Source: Acanthosepion lycidas
Lineage: Eukaryota; Mollusca; Cephalopoda; Sepiida; Sepiidae
DNA: 64,000 nt
Direction: 5' to 3'
Assembly (NCBI GenBank): GCA_963932145.1
Contig: OZ010595.1
Coordinates: 88,745,581-88,809,580, forward strand
A program made the position numbers and the translations under genes. Under the pieces are notes generated by a model that ran no database searches, was not told the DNA's origin, and worked only from the letters and a program-made list of their open reading frames with translations. Shown here piece by piece: positions 30,545 through 41,442 of the stretch (positions are counted from its first letter, which is position 1; the number at the start of each line of letters is the position of its first letter).

Positions 30545-30875
30545 TTCTGACTGATATGAATTGTAATGATTATATCGAGTCAATTGTTAAGAAAATTGGT
30601 TCATTATGTCATGCTAGACAATTTATTTTTTTCACATGAATCTGTCTTGCACCTCTTATGAGTCTATGAATCACCCATGCATTGAATATGGTTTCCACAT
30701 CTGGTCTCGTGCTTATTCTACGTATCTAGAAATTCTGAACAAAATCAAAAGCAGCAGCTGCAATATTACTGGCCACAACCTGATATTTCAGCTTCAATCA
30801 CTTTCCCCCCACCACAGTAACACATCTTCCCTGTGGCTTTTCTACACCCTTATGCAAATTAATTGAAATCACCGC
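30545..30875 (+). pseudogene. Jockey-like LINE fragment
   Basis: The plus strand gives SIVKKIGSLCHARQF, then HPCIEYGFHIWSRAYSTYLE (counterpart of the MEYCCHIWSGAP block), NKIKSSSCNITGHNLIFQLQ and SNTSSLWLFYT. Clear family order, several stops. Confidence 0.7.
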
Positions 30876-30999
30876 TTTATTCCTTTCTTTAAACATATCG
30901 TCAGTTTTAGATCCATCAAAGTAACAGGCTGTAATCGATTTCTGTTTATTCCTCAGTTAATATCATTTGCAGTTGTGTGCAGTAATATGAATCTATTTT

Positions 31000-31340
31000 G
31001 GGGTGTATGACGAAATTTGTTTGGCCTTGAAAAATATTGTGTCTTCCATGATTGCATTAGAATTTTCATCATGCCCAGGCACTATTGTCTCAACTGTCGA
31101 TTAGTCTATTGTCTGCAATGGATGTTACTCCAAGGAATTGTACAAAAATTGTAATGCTGCACACATACACAGGCAAGCCTTACCAGTGAGCAAATCAAAG
31201 TACTATAGACTGGCCTGGAAACTCTCCTAATTTAAATCCAATCGAAAACTTGTGGTCAATCTGCAAGGAATGATTTCATGGAATGGACATACGAAGTACT
31301 AAAATGTGCACTGGGTCATGTTTCATTGGAAAAATACGAA
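31000..31340 (+). pseudogene. Tc1-like transposase remnant
   Basis: 'IDWPGNSPNLNPIENLWSIC' is encoded near 31208-31270, the diagnostic block around the last catalytic acidic residue (E of PIENLW) in Tc1-family DD34E transposases. Upstream sequence is too decayed to assign residue by residue. No TIR found. Confidence 0.75.
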
Positions 31341-31371
31341 AAAAGGTAAATAATAAAAGAATTACTATTCA

Positions 31372-31527
31372 CATTATTCAGACTATTGTCCTCATCTTTG
31401 TCACCATATTTATTACAACGTTTTGGCCGTTGTACGCTCCAGCCTTCTTCAGATGGTTGGAATGTACTACGGCCGAAACGTTGTAATAAATATGGCGACA
31501 AAGATGAGGTCAATAGTCTGAATAATG
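31372..31527. repeat. Inverted pair of SINE A tails (59-bp arms)
   Basis: Antisense tail 31372-31430 and sense tail 31469-31527 match at about 56 of 59 positions with a 38-bp loop. Both contain 'gacaaagatgagg'-type tail and 'acgttttggccgt'/'acggccgaaacgtt'. Confidence 0.85.
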
Positions 31528-32049
31528 TCAATAGTGTACAGAAGGCCTCATCTCAGAAATATAGATGAATAACAGAATTATTCATTTTCTTTCAATTAAT
31601 TTGTGCAACGGTGTAGGTATACTTTCATGGCAATTGTTCTGATAAGTTTTCATTTTTTGGTACCTCAACATTTCAAATTTAGGCCTAGTACCAGATTGTA
31701 AACAAGTATATTATTATACTAATAATACTGACTCAAAAATGTTATCATTTTTATACCATGAGTAATCTTGTAATTCTAATATAATGTATACCTCAACCTG
31801 GGGGAAATATTCAATAGATTTAACAGAAAGAATCTGCTGGAATGTTTGGAATGATATTTTCAAAGTTATTATCTGTTTGCATCTGTTGAGGGAATAATAA
31901 TTAGTAGACATGAAAGGTATTGAAGTTGAAACTTACCTAACTAAATATGTATAGTGTGCTATGACTGATCACACCTTTCTGTGAACACCTAGCGTAGATT
32001 GCTAATCTCTGTTATAAACGCCTACTCATGCATAATTTTGTTTGTTCTA

Positions 32050-32425
32050 CACCCAGGCAACCAAAATGATTTATACTGCAACTATGCACAGCTGAGTTAA
32101 GTTGCAGTTTCTGGTAGAAAGCAAATTATTTGGCATGATCAACAGTTTGAACAAAGCCAGTGCACTCAAACCCTCGGTCACGATGACTAGTGACTTCATG
32201 CTAGTACATCCATCAATGGTTTCAGAATAGTTTTATTTATTTAATTTTACTCCCAAAGCTTGTGGCAATCTGTTCCATTAGTTTCTGTTACTTATAACCG
32301 TGCTGCACACTGGGATTGGCTACCTAATCTGACATTATCAAAGCCAATTTCTCAATAAATCGATAATGGTGACATTCTGATACAGGTCTTCATGATCGAA
32401 AGGCTAACATTCCAACAATCTGCTA
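32050..32425 (-). repeat. SINE C copy
   Basis: Collinear with 9900-10270: 'gcagtttctggtagaaagca', 'acagtttgaacaaagccagt', 'gtcacgatgactagtgactt' and a decayed head ('catgatcgaaaggctaac'). Confidence 0.65.
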
Positions 32426-32429
32426 TGCA

Positions 32430-33175
32430 GTTATTAAATATAAACTATTCATTAACGACATAGAAAAATTAACCATCTTCCAACCTCATTGGATATTTGT
32501 TAAATGAATGCTCCTGTTCTGCATTGTGGTATTATTTGCAATGTGTTGTATCTCTTCACAACGTAAGCTTTGTTTGGTTGATTTTGTTTAGCAGCATATC
32601 AACCTGTAGGGGTTATTTAATGCCAAAATCTAAATATTATAGGATATAAACTCCTATATTTACGGCCAATAAGTAAAGCAGAAACAGGTAAGAGATGCCT
32701 ACAAATAAATTCAGTATATACGAAGACATTTTGTTTTTTAATATTCTCTACAAACAGAGCTCCAAATTAAATAAGTGGTTTCTGGAACCTGATTGGATAA
32801 GACAAATCACGTGATGTGCTTTTACAACATCCACATGGTTGAACTCTAAATGACCTGGAAAAGGATCGGGGCTCAGTTTGGTGAGCACATTCCCACACTT
32901 AATTCAGATAGGATTCAGAGCTGAGCACTGGCTTTCCAATAGCAATAAAAACAGCTCTCCAGAAACATATGAGAACAGTCATTGAACAAGGCCCTGCTTT
33001 GATCAACAGCATAGACACACATTACCATGACAATGTGTCAGTCAGCAATGATTTTTCTACAGTGAAAACATACAAAGCTGTGATGAAATTAAGTCCTGTT
33101 TCCTCTCTTTTTGTTCACCATGTTTAAAATTACTGCTATCACAATGACACATGTTTCATTGGTGTGTTCTTCACA
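32430..33175. other. Interval without recognised feature
   Basis: No reading frame or repeat relation seen. Confidence 0.35.
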
Positions 33176-33177
33176 CA

Positions 33178-33197
33178 CATATATATATATATATATT
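33178..33197. repeat. Short (AT)n microsatellite
   Basis: About 10 AT units. Confidence 0.85.
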
Positions 33198-33474
33198 GGC
33201 ATGCAATGCTGCTTGTTTTCTTTCATTCTAACAAAATCACTGAGAACTTTGCAGACTTACTTGTGACAAAGCATTTTGAGCAATCAAACATTGATAATAT
33301 CCTTATGTTCAAGTGTCTCAAAAATTTATGTTATGTACTAGCATAAGAGGTGCAAATTAAATTGAAAAAAAAATCTCTTTTGTTCACTACCAAGGAAATG
33401 TCAAGTAGGGATTATCAATAATAACCATATAAAATAAGAAAAAACATACAAAACAAAGAATAAGTATAGTAGGT

Positions 33475-33645
33475 TATGGCTGGCCACTTGTAAACTAGTT
33501 TGCTAGAATGGGTACCTAATCCCTGATGCAGACGCCAGCTCAGGCATATTTGTATATGTTCAACAAAGAAGAAAGGCAACCCGAAGTTTATACGGAAACT
33601 ATTCTGAGCGGGCCTTAATTACAGTTTCTGGTAGAAAGAAATACT
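33475..33645 (-). repeat. SINE C fragment
   Basis: 'atggctggccacttgtaaac', 'gcagacgccagctcaggca' and 'acagtttctggtagaaag' match 9830-9990. Only the 3' half remains. Confidence 0.6.
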
Positions 33646-33689
33646 TGTGAGTACACAAAATATAAGGTTTGTTCAGAATATCTATTCGT

Positions 33690-34115
33690 TCTGTTTTGGT
33701 TTGGTTTGTTTAATGACATGTCAACTCATTATGGGTCTTTTAATGCCAAAATTTCATTATCTTGGGAACTTTGATAATTTATTTTTCAAAATTGTATTGC
33801 TGGTAATTTTTCTCTTCTTTTTCCAAAAATGTATTTCTGGCAATTTCTTTTTACTATGGAAATGTATTGCTGGTATTCTTGCTAAAGATATGTATTTTTA
33901 TACTTCCATAATGTTTTGGTTCCAGTTTGAGGGTTCACTATTTGCCCATGACTGGGGCCCTAACAGGTGCCTCTATCCAGGGTCAGGGGAGACTTAGAAA
34001 CAACAGCAATTAAGAGGTGGTTCCATGCTTCAAAAACCCTTCCAATCAGAGGCTTTGCTGCTGGATGTAGTCTATCGTCATACCTAGGATGACTATTCAT
34101 TTGGAATAACTTGCA
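33690..34115 (+). repeat. Family G dispersed repeat, copy 1
   Basis: Starts 'ggtttggtttgtttaatgac', contains three loose units of the 'attgctggtaat...caaaaa' motif, then 'tttggttccagtttgagggt', 'tatttgcccatgactggggc', 'caattaagaggtggttccat' and 'tatcgtcatacctagga'. Other copies: 44765, 50458, 56155 and 62838. No coding capacity was found; it may be a SINE-like or non-autonomous element of unknown class. Confidence 0.75.
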
Positions 34116-34439
34116 AGCCAAATGCATGACTGACGTAACCTAGTGCAATAAAATAACTAAATACTAAAAAATAACATAAGACTTTAATCTTTTATATTTT
34201 ATTTCACTCCAATTCTCAGCCAGTATGTGAAAGCAAAGCTCTGCACTTTTGTCTGAAATGTGGACATTATACTCTTGTCTGTGATGTCTGAGAGACTGCC
34301 CAACAACTCTTTATGGTGGTTGTTGATACAGTTGTATGTATTATAATTTTCCCATCTTTGCAAAACCAAATGCAGCCATATGGTTACTTTTATTTATTTA
34401 TTTTGTTTTTTATGGTTATCCATCCAATACAAGGCCCAA

Positions 34440-34790
34440 AAACAACATAAAGGGTTTCAGAATGTGGTTATTGAAAGTAGATATCAGTTAATTGGAGATT
34501 GGAAGAGGTTACTATTGTAGCAATTGGTGAAGCATCCTCTCAGGCATCTATTCCACAATGTAGCAGTTCTTGGTAGGAAGCCGTCTGAATGGAACTTCCT
34601 CTTTACTAATGGAATGCAAAGGGAATGAGGCTTATTTCACACAATAAGTTCTTTGTAAAAAGCTATCCGAATAGAACTTCCTTTTTACTAATGGCATATG
34701 AAGTGAATGGGAATGGTTCATGCCAGTGTACATGGTTTTAGCTGTGAAGATTAAAACAGATGGAACCTTTTTTTTATTTTTTTATTTTTT
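34440..34790 (-). pseudogene. Jockey-like LINE fragment (LINE D)
   Basis: Antisense of the C-terminal part (SKEEVPFRRLPTKN, MPERMLHQLLQ). It also contains a ~60-bp internal direct duplication ('cctttttactaatggcatat' and 'cctctttactaatggaatgc'). Confidence 0.55.
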
Positions 34791-34794
34791 TTTT

Positions 34795-35525
34795 TTTACA
34801 CAATAAGGTTCACCTTGTACAAGTCCAAGGGGCCACTTGAGAAAGAGGGGTTACCATAAGAGGTAGATAGGAGTGGAAGACAACAATTAACACTAGACTT
34901 GAACAGGTTAAGATTGTAGTGATTGGGGAAACATCCCCTTGGGAGTCTGTTCCATAGAGTAGAGATTTACAGGAAGAAGCTGTTTGCATAGAATTTACTT
35001 CTTACCTATGGAATATGGAAGAAATGTATGTGGTTTGCTATAATGTAAGTGGCATATCAGGTCCTAGCCATGAAGAATAGACCTGGTGGAACCAAGGAAT
35101 GAATGTAGTCAGAACAGTTGCCATGGAAATAGCAATAGAGTGGCAAGTGGCTTGCAATGTTTCACCTGTGGGAATACAGTTGCAGAGTTGAAAACGATTC
35201 AACACCCACAAGGCCGTGTATATGCTTTTGAATTCTATCAAGATTGGAAAGTGAAGACTGGGCAGTTCCAGCCCAGATATGGCAGTAATTTGACCATTTT
35301 CTATCAGATTTGGCTTTTGTAAAAGGTAGTCTGGTTCTTACTGAAACTAAATAAGAAGCCAATCATTCTTTTCAGAATCTTAGGCAGGGTTTTTATATAT
35401 GAGTTCTGCATAAGGTTTGGGGTGAGCTGAAGTCCCAGTAGGCATTAAGAGAGAACACGTATTCATCACAGTAGATGGAAATTCAGGGTTTGCTTGGAGG
35501 TGATAGAACATTAATCATTTGTATT
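34795..35525 (-). pseudogene. Jockey-like LINE RT C-terminus (LINE D), best copy
   Basis: The minus strand reads HIWAGTAQSSLSNLDRIQKH, GLVGVESFSTLQLYSHR, a stop, ASHLPLYCYFHGNCSD, then a basic region, ISTLWNRLPRGCFPNHYNLN and FKSSVNCCL. These are the successive blocks of the region after the RT core in jockey-type LINEs (IWxGxxxxxLxxLDRxQ...YFHGxCSD...LWNxLP). Two or more stops. Confidence 0.8.
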
Positions 35526-35909
35526 TTGAGGCATTGAATGTGACAAGCAGTTTTTTGTTTTTTTTTCTCCCAGAACCAAATTGGAGGAAATTTCAGCTGT
35601 CAGGTTCTGGTGGTCTAGATCAGTACTTCTCAACCTTTTTCAGCCCATGGACCATATTTTTTCTTCAAAAAATTAAAATGGCCACTCCTACTTTTACTTT
35701 TCAGCTATTCAATTTTCACACTAAAATACTCAATGAAAAGACAAAATAGTCTATTTACACTTGAAAATTTATTTTAATAAACGAGGATAAACACAGGATC
35801 TGTTCTGAAAAAATAAATACTTTATTTCCATAAATTGGAAACATCAAATTTATTATCAAACATTATTGCGTAGTGATCTATTAACAAAGAATAATTTTTT
35901 ATATGAATA

Positions 35910-35940
<31 letters not shown>
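35910..35940. repeat. (AT)n microsatellite
   Basis: About 15 AT units inside hAT-2. Confidence 0.9.
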
Positions 35941-35941
<1 letters not shown>

Positions 35942-35943
<2 letters not shown>

Positions 35944-36095
35944 AACCACAGACAGATTGTTTCACTGTATCACAGCTCATCAGTGTAGCTAGACATCTGG
36001 TTGCCTCTACCTAGGATTGAAACCTGGTTGAATTGGTGCCAGTCAGAGATTTTACCCCTGAGCTGTCAGTGAATGGCAGGGATGAAGCTGAATTT
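35942..36095 (-). repeat. tRNA-like SINE inserted in hAT-2
   Basis: The minus strand shows 'agctcaggggtaaaatctct' (A-box area) and 'aggtttcaatccta' (good pol III B box). Its tail ('ctgtatcacagctcatcag') resembles that at 39150-39180. Confidence 0.65.
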
Positions 36096-36419
36096 AAGCA
36101 TATTTATTTTTAGATAAACACATAGTGACTTAGAGAACTCAATTCGCTTTACTGAAGAGTCTTGCATTATTAGCTGTAATAGTCAGTTTAAAAACTCACA
36201 ATGATAAAAAAAATAAATATAGCACTGCATAATATCTATGTAATTTTAAAATATAATGGACTCATATATAATTAAAAAAAAAATTATATTTTTTAATTCT
36301 TCAATGTATGAATAATTTAGATACATTTTTGTGAAATGGCTACAAATTCTGTGGACCACAAGAAATGCTATATAGACCAAAAGTGGTCCACCAGAACCAT
36401 GTTGAGAATCACTAGCATA

Positions 36420-37145
36420 GACCTTTGGAGGTGTCCCTATATACTGTTTTATTATCTGCAGGGATATTAACTAAAGACTGATGTTCTTAGTCAGATTGTT
36501 AATCTAAAGCAGAATTTGAAGAATTCACCAAACTGTGACTGGAATATTTAAAAGATTAAAAGTGGTGAGCAGAAGCAGAAGGTTTTAGAAAGTAAGGGAA
36601 AATAATTTATTGCCTAAATAAGTATGCTATGAATTTCTATGAATAAAAGATTTTGTTAAAAGAAATGCTGGAAAATTTTGCCTCAATGGTAAACAGGAAT
36701 CTCCTTTATTTGTATTCTATGTCAATTCCAAAGAATTTGGTACTTAGTGATAATCTTCAAAGACTGAATTGTTCTCATGTCAAACAAAATATCATTCTGT
36801 TAATCACTTTTTGATATATTCTTCGTCATTGCTTCTCTTTATAATTGCATAGGAATAGATCAATTTAAGTATTCTGGTCATATTTCAAGTATTCTGGATC
36901 TATGAGGCTTGTATATTGCCCTTGTTGTCCCAGCAACCATTGTTCGATTTCATTCCTTTACCTATTGTGAATTTTATCTAGTTTCTGTTCAAGCAATAAG
37001 TACAGCCAGACTGTGTGTGTATTTATGAATTTGTGGGTGAACCAACTTCCGCCCTCCCACCTTCCCAATGAAATCAACCACCATGTGTCTGTGACAAAGG
37101 CAGGCCTTCAATATAGGGGACATCTCAGTTGTGGTTTGATTGGGA
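36420..37145. other. Interval without recognised feature
   Basis: AT-rich, no supported feature. Confidence 0.35.
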
Positions 37146-37149
37146 GAGT

Positions 37150-37435
37150 TTTTGATTGACTGATTAATTTGTTTTTTATGGCTTAAGTGTTTGCAGGTTA
37201 CTTAAAGTCAGAAAATATTTTTTGATTGTAGATAATTTTAGATACATGTCCTACTAATTAATCAACAGCTGGGGGGAGGTGGAGAAGAGTTGGATTCATG
37301 CCTTTCCCAAGGTTATTTGCACATAAGTAAATATAACAAATCTGACCAGCATTGGAACTCAGCTCTCAGATTTCAAATTCTGATCCATCAACCATTACAC
37401 CACCTGAACATCAAAACTTATGGCCATAAACCAAC
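37150..37435 (-). repeat. SINE B copy
   Basis: 'ttgattgactgattaatttg', 'ttatggctta', 'ttcatgcctttcccaaggtt', 'atttgcacataagtaaatat', 'cattggaactcagctctcag' and 'accattacaccacc' (antisense A box). Same order as 60640-60990. Confidence 0.75.
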
Positions 37436-37534
37436 TCAGAAAGAGATGAGCTCCATTATGTTTACTTGTGGAAGACACACATTGGTACTTAAGTTCACCC
37501 CACACTCCAAATGGAACTCACACATATGATCCAT

Positions 37535-37805
37535 CCCTAAAGATGCTGGACAAATGGCCAGTTCCCTGTACTACTCCAGTAAATACCTAACTCCTCTGGC
37601 CATCCTATACCTTTATAAGAGCCAGATCAGAGTACTGCTGCCATATATGATAGTAGCTACCCAGTCTACATTTTGCAGTCTTGATAGGGTCCAACAGCCT
37701 TGTGGGTGATGAATTATTTTCTACCCTACAACCTCTTTTTTCACAGATGATACATCACAAGCCTCTTTTTGCTCTACTGTTATTTCTATGGAAAGTGTTC
37801 AAACA
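37535..37805 (+). pseudogene. Jockey-like LINE RT fragment (LINE D)
   Basis: The plus strand reads TPLAILYLYKSQIRVLLPYM, ATQSTFCSLDRVQQPCG, then two stops, IIFYPTTSFFTDDTSQAS. This is the YKSQIRPxMEY...LDRVQ block just upstream of the part preserved at 34800-35400. Confidence 0.7.
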
Positions 37806-38117
37806 AATTACATTCTTTAGTTTCACTTGTTCTAAAATTCACAGAAGATCGCCATGAAAAAAAAAAAAAAAAAATCAGCATACTCAAGAGACATTAAAAA
37901 TATTGTTTTCCGTTCGATGACTGAACACTTTTTTCACTTTCCAGTGCATTTCTGCATTTGCATGTGTCTTCCAAAACCTCCACCAATAAAGTAAATTCAC
38001 TTTTTCCTCAATTGTTCCAATGCAGTGCATGGCTGACTTGACCCCGAGCATCATAGCGATGCTTATCCTTACTTAACATAAATTTTTTTACCAAGAAAAA
38101 GAAAATTGACATACCAT

Positions 38118-38483
38118 AATTATTACTTGCATTATTTGGACTGTTATCCTCATCTTCACAATGTTTCAGCTATTGTACACTCCGACCTTCATCAGGTGAT
38201 TGGAATTTCGAACTAAACCCCTTATTTTGTCCACCAGGGTAGATTATTCTCGTTCCATGTGACATGCCTCTTTTGGATGTCTCGGTTATTTTCCTTTAAC
38301 TCTCTAAGTTCTGGAAGAGGCATGGCATGTGGAACTAGAAAAATCTACCCCAGTGGACAAAATAAAGGGTTCTGTTCAAAATTCCAATCACCTGAAGAAG
38401 GCTGGAGCATACAACTGAAACATGAATATGGCGGTGAAGATGAGGATAACTGTCTGAATAATGTAAATAATGCAAGTAATCAT
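38118..38483. repeat. Inverted pair of SINE A copies (about 155-bp arms)
   Basis: Left arm 38118-38272 and right arm 38317-38483 are reverse complements over almost their whole length with a ~44-bp loop. Shared pairs include 'caggtgattggaatttcgaa' with 'caaaattccaatcacctg', and 'agaggcatggcatgtgg' with 'ccatgtgacatgcctctt'. Confidence 0.85.
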
Positions 38484-38995
38484 AATACCTCATCAGAGAG
38501 ATATAGACAGTTACCATAATCATGTCTTGACTTTCTAATGATAAAGTGATTACATTATTTTTTTTGGTTGATGCTTATACATAACCTAAGTTCTGGACGA
38601 AAATAGAAAATGGATTTACACAAGAGACATACAGAATATTGTTTCACTTCAGTTTATATGAAAAAAAAAAAAATGATCCATGATAGAAACCCAAGTTTTT
38701 GTATGCTTCTTTCATTGTCTATCATATGTAAACATGCACCCCCACCCAAAATACACCCTACATGCAAATCTTTAAATTCTATGTCTGCATAGAAGCAGTT
38801 CTCAAATTCCTAAGTCATATTATTCCCCTTATTACAGGTTTCCTCAATTGCTCCCCTATAATGAACTATCATTAAGTAATATTACCATTACAGGTGTGAT
38901 TATTGAAATAATTTGAAGCAACATAGCATATAAAGCAGGGGTTCCCAACCTTTTCTATGCCTGACACCTATAGAAAACTTATATGATCTTGCACC

Positions 38996-38997
<2 letters not shown>

Positions 38998-39029
<32 letters not shown>
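38998..39029. repeat. (AT)n microsatellite
   Basis: About 15 AT units within hAT-1. Confidence 0.9.
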
Positions 39030-39032
<3 letters not shown>

Positions 39033-39182
39033 GAAATATAGTCTTAAGGTGTGCTATATTTATGGGATAAAGTGCTCAATATCAGAGATAGAGCGTGTGT
39101 AAATATAAAAGTGAACATAGAAGTCAACACTTAGAGGTGACAGACTGTTTCATGCTAGATGCGATCATCAGGCCTGACGATA

Positions 39183-39208
39183 ATATATATATATATATAT
39201 ATATATAT
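39183..39208. repeat. (AT)n microsatellite
   Basis: About 13 AT units within hAT-1, after a SINE tail ('gcgatcatcaggcctgacg'). Confidence 0.9.
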
Positions 39209-39485
39209 TGACCACTAATACTATATAATTACTCAATGTCTACATGTATATATATTTATATGTATTAATATTATCAATAAAATAAATATTATTTTTTAGT
39301 GGGCACACATATTTGAGTTGCTATCCATGTTTTTATTTTATGAATATAATTAATATTAGTAGGCCTGAATTGAGAGGTCCTATTAAAGACAGCCCCACCC
39401 ATATTTAAATATCACGGTATCGATCAACTGCCATAAATAAAATAGACAAGTTAAACTTGATAGATTAGACACATAATTTTTTGAA

Positions 39486-39487
<2 letters not shown>

Positions 39488-39542
<55 letters not shown>

Positions 39543-39562
39543 GTGTGTGTGTATATATATAT
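39488..39562. repeat. (AT)n/(GT)n microsatellite
   Basis: About 22 AT units, 'gtatgtatgtgtgtgtgt', then a second short AT run. Overlapping open frames are artefacts. Confidence 0.9.
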
Positions 39563-39821
39563 ACACGCACACAAAAGTAATGTCATATGAAAATGAATAA
39601 TGCAATTTATACTCAATTTGAGCAACAGATTTATTTAAGCTAATTTTTGAATGACATGAAAAGGAAGAAAAAAAGAAAACAAACTTAAATATGAACAAAT
39701 AGTCCAGAAAATTAAGTTTTTCATTCAATGTAAATTAAACAATTTCAAAAAAATAAAATCTAACTTCAAGAAATATACATACAATAATGTAAAATTTAAA
39801 TCTAATGGCTTTTTTGTTTCT

Positions 39822-40065
39822 TTATATGATTTTTTTAAAATGTGGTACTTTGTTGCTGACAGTGAACAACATGTCTGCTTGTGGATTCATGTGATTTCTA
39901 GATTTTGTCTTGATTGACAAAAGAGAACTAAATCCAGACTTACATAAATATGTGGTTGCAAATGGCATAAGGACACCAAGTGCTTTATCACAAAATCTTG
40001 GAAACATATTCACTGCTGAACACCAATACTCCTCCAAAGTCTTCCTTTCAAATTGTATTTCAAGA
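39822..40065 (-). pseudogene. hAT transposase C-terminal dimerisation domain (ZBED5-like)
   Basis: The minus strand reads ALEIQFERKTLEEYWCSAVN, then MFPRFCDKALGVLMPFATTY, LCKSGFSSLLSIKTKSRNHM and NPQADMLFTVSNKVPHFKKI, then stop. This is the C-terminal hAT dimerisation region (LxxFWxxV...LLPFATTYLCExGFS...KxRNRLNxxxDL), very like that in ZBED5/SCAND3-type domesticated hAT proteins and their parent transposons. The catalytic and BED parts are missing. The segment is open for about 80 codons without stops. Confidence 0.88.
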
Positions 40066-40261
40066 GCACGATTTGTTTACTACTGTTAAAATGGTTAAAA
40101 AGTATCAGCAAAAATAATAAACAAATAAATTTGAATGTTTAACTTTTAAATTTAAACATTTAAATTTATTTACTTATTATTTTATTAAATTGCCAAATAC
40201 AAGATTCTGTACCCCAGAAAAGGTGATCTCGCACCCCCAGTTTGGAACCACTACTATAAAG

Positions 40262-41410
40262 ATATCTTTCATTTTCCTTTTAAGGATGAATTCTAATTGT
40301 ATCTTTGAATTTATCAATATTTTTTAGTTCTTTAACATTTTTTTAATGTTTATTGTAAATGCTTTAATTAACTGACATTAGTCAGTACTAGTAGTTCAAA
40401 TTTTCAAAGCAAAAATGCTTCAGGATTTGACTAATTGTATTGTATCAAAATTGCTATCTCTATTCTTTCCAGAACCTGTAATATACGAAGTCCAGCTTGA
40501 TCTAAACATATTAAAGATTAAGCTAATCTAAGTAGTGGAGTTAGAGGAAATTTTCAAACCTATCTAACAAGCCAGAATTAAAAAAAAAAAAAAAAAAAAA
40601 AAAACAGACCGAGCTCTATCACTTGTAATAATGTCCTTATACCATACTATACTAAGATTATTAAATATCAATGACAGTACATCTGGTGCAAAGTTATCAA
40701 AATTTCTCATTATTAATAACCAAATTATACAATTTTAATAATTTCACATAATTAAGGATGAGCTATTTAAGTGAGACAGGATTAAATTTCTATTGTTGGA
40801 TTACTGTCCTCTGACGATAATCACAGGTGGCAAGATATTGAATTATCACCCTGTACCCCCTCCCACCCCGTATGATAATTGCAGGCAGCACAAAATTTAA
40901 AAGCTTCTTCCTTTTTGCTTTGCTAGTGACAAGATATCACTTCTTGTCCAGTTGGCATGCAAGTATCATAGAGACACACATACTGAAGGCTGCTTTGAAC
41001 TCTTCACACCCTTAACTTCATTTCTCATTTTCCTTTTAGAAACAAGTCCATTTAATAGATTTATATATACTTGTTAGTTTAAATTCTATGTTTTCAGGAT
41101 TTATTTTTATATGGTCTCACATGAGTCTGTCAATATTGTTTGCAACACAATGCACCAAGAGTCCATGATATTTACTAAAAAATATCCACGCATCACAACA
41201 AAAGTGTTGGGTCCCAGCAACACCTTTTTTATATTACTGAAATTATTAAAAGAAAAATTACTGAGTTAATTAGAAATGTTTATTGTTCTGTCAAGGATTT
41301 ATTTAGAAACTTTAATGAATACAGAAACCAGAATTCCACAGTTTATTTTAATATGTTTGATACTTAATATTTAAGTTCAGATATAAGGGAAGTTAGTCTT
41401 AATTTACACC
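40262..41410. other. Interval without recognised feature
   Basis: Contains an A25 run (40580-40604) without a clear element beside it. Nothing else supported. Confidence 0.35.
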
Positions 41411-41412
41411 AC

Positions 41413-41434
41413 TTAGTGTAAATATTTACACTAA
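41413..41434. repeat. Perfect 22-bp palindrome
   Basis: 'ttagtgtaaatatttacact' plus 'aa' is its own reverse complement, 8 bp before the mini-mariner. Confidence 0.9.
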
Positions 41435-41442
41435 ATAATATA

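Larger units (their letters stand above)
35621..36414. mobile_element. Non-autonomous hAT element (hAT-2)
   Basis: Left end 'cagtacttctcaaccttttt', right end the complement of 'tagtgattctcaac', the typical hAT 'CAGxGxTTCTCAACC' terminus. Flanks 'gtctagat' (35613-35620) and 'gcatagac' (36415-36422) look like an eroded 8-bp duplication (5 of 8). 794 bp with no transposase; it carries an AT tract and a reversed tRNA-like SINE. Confidence 0.75.
38936..40253 (-). mobile_element. hAT transposon remnant with 8-bp target duplication (hAT-1)
   Basis: Left end 'caggggttcccaacctttt', right end the complement of 'tagtggttccaaact'; flanks 'atataaag' (38928-38935) and 'ctataaag' (40254-40261) match at 7 of 8, as expected for hAT. 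It is 1318 bp, carries a transposase C-terminus on the minus strand and later AT-tract and SINE-tail insertions (38998-39210). Confidence 0.85.
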
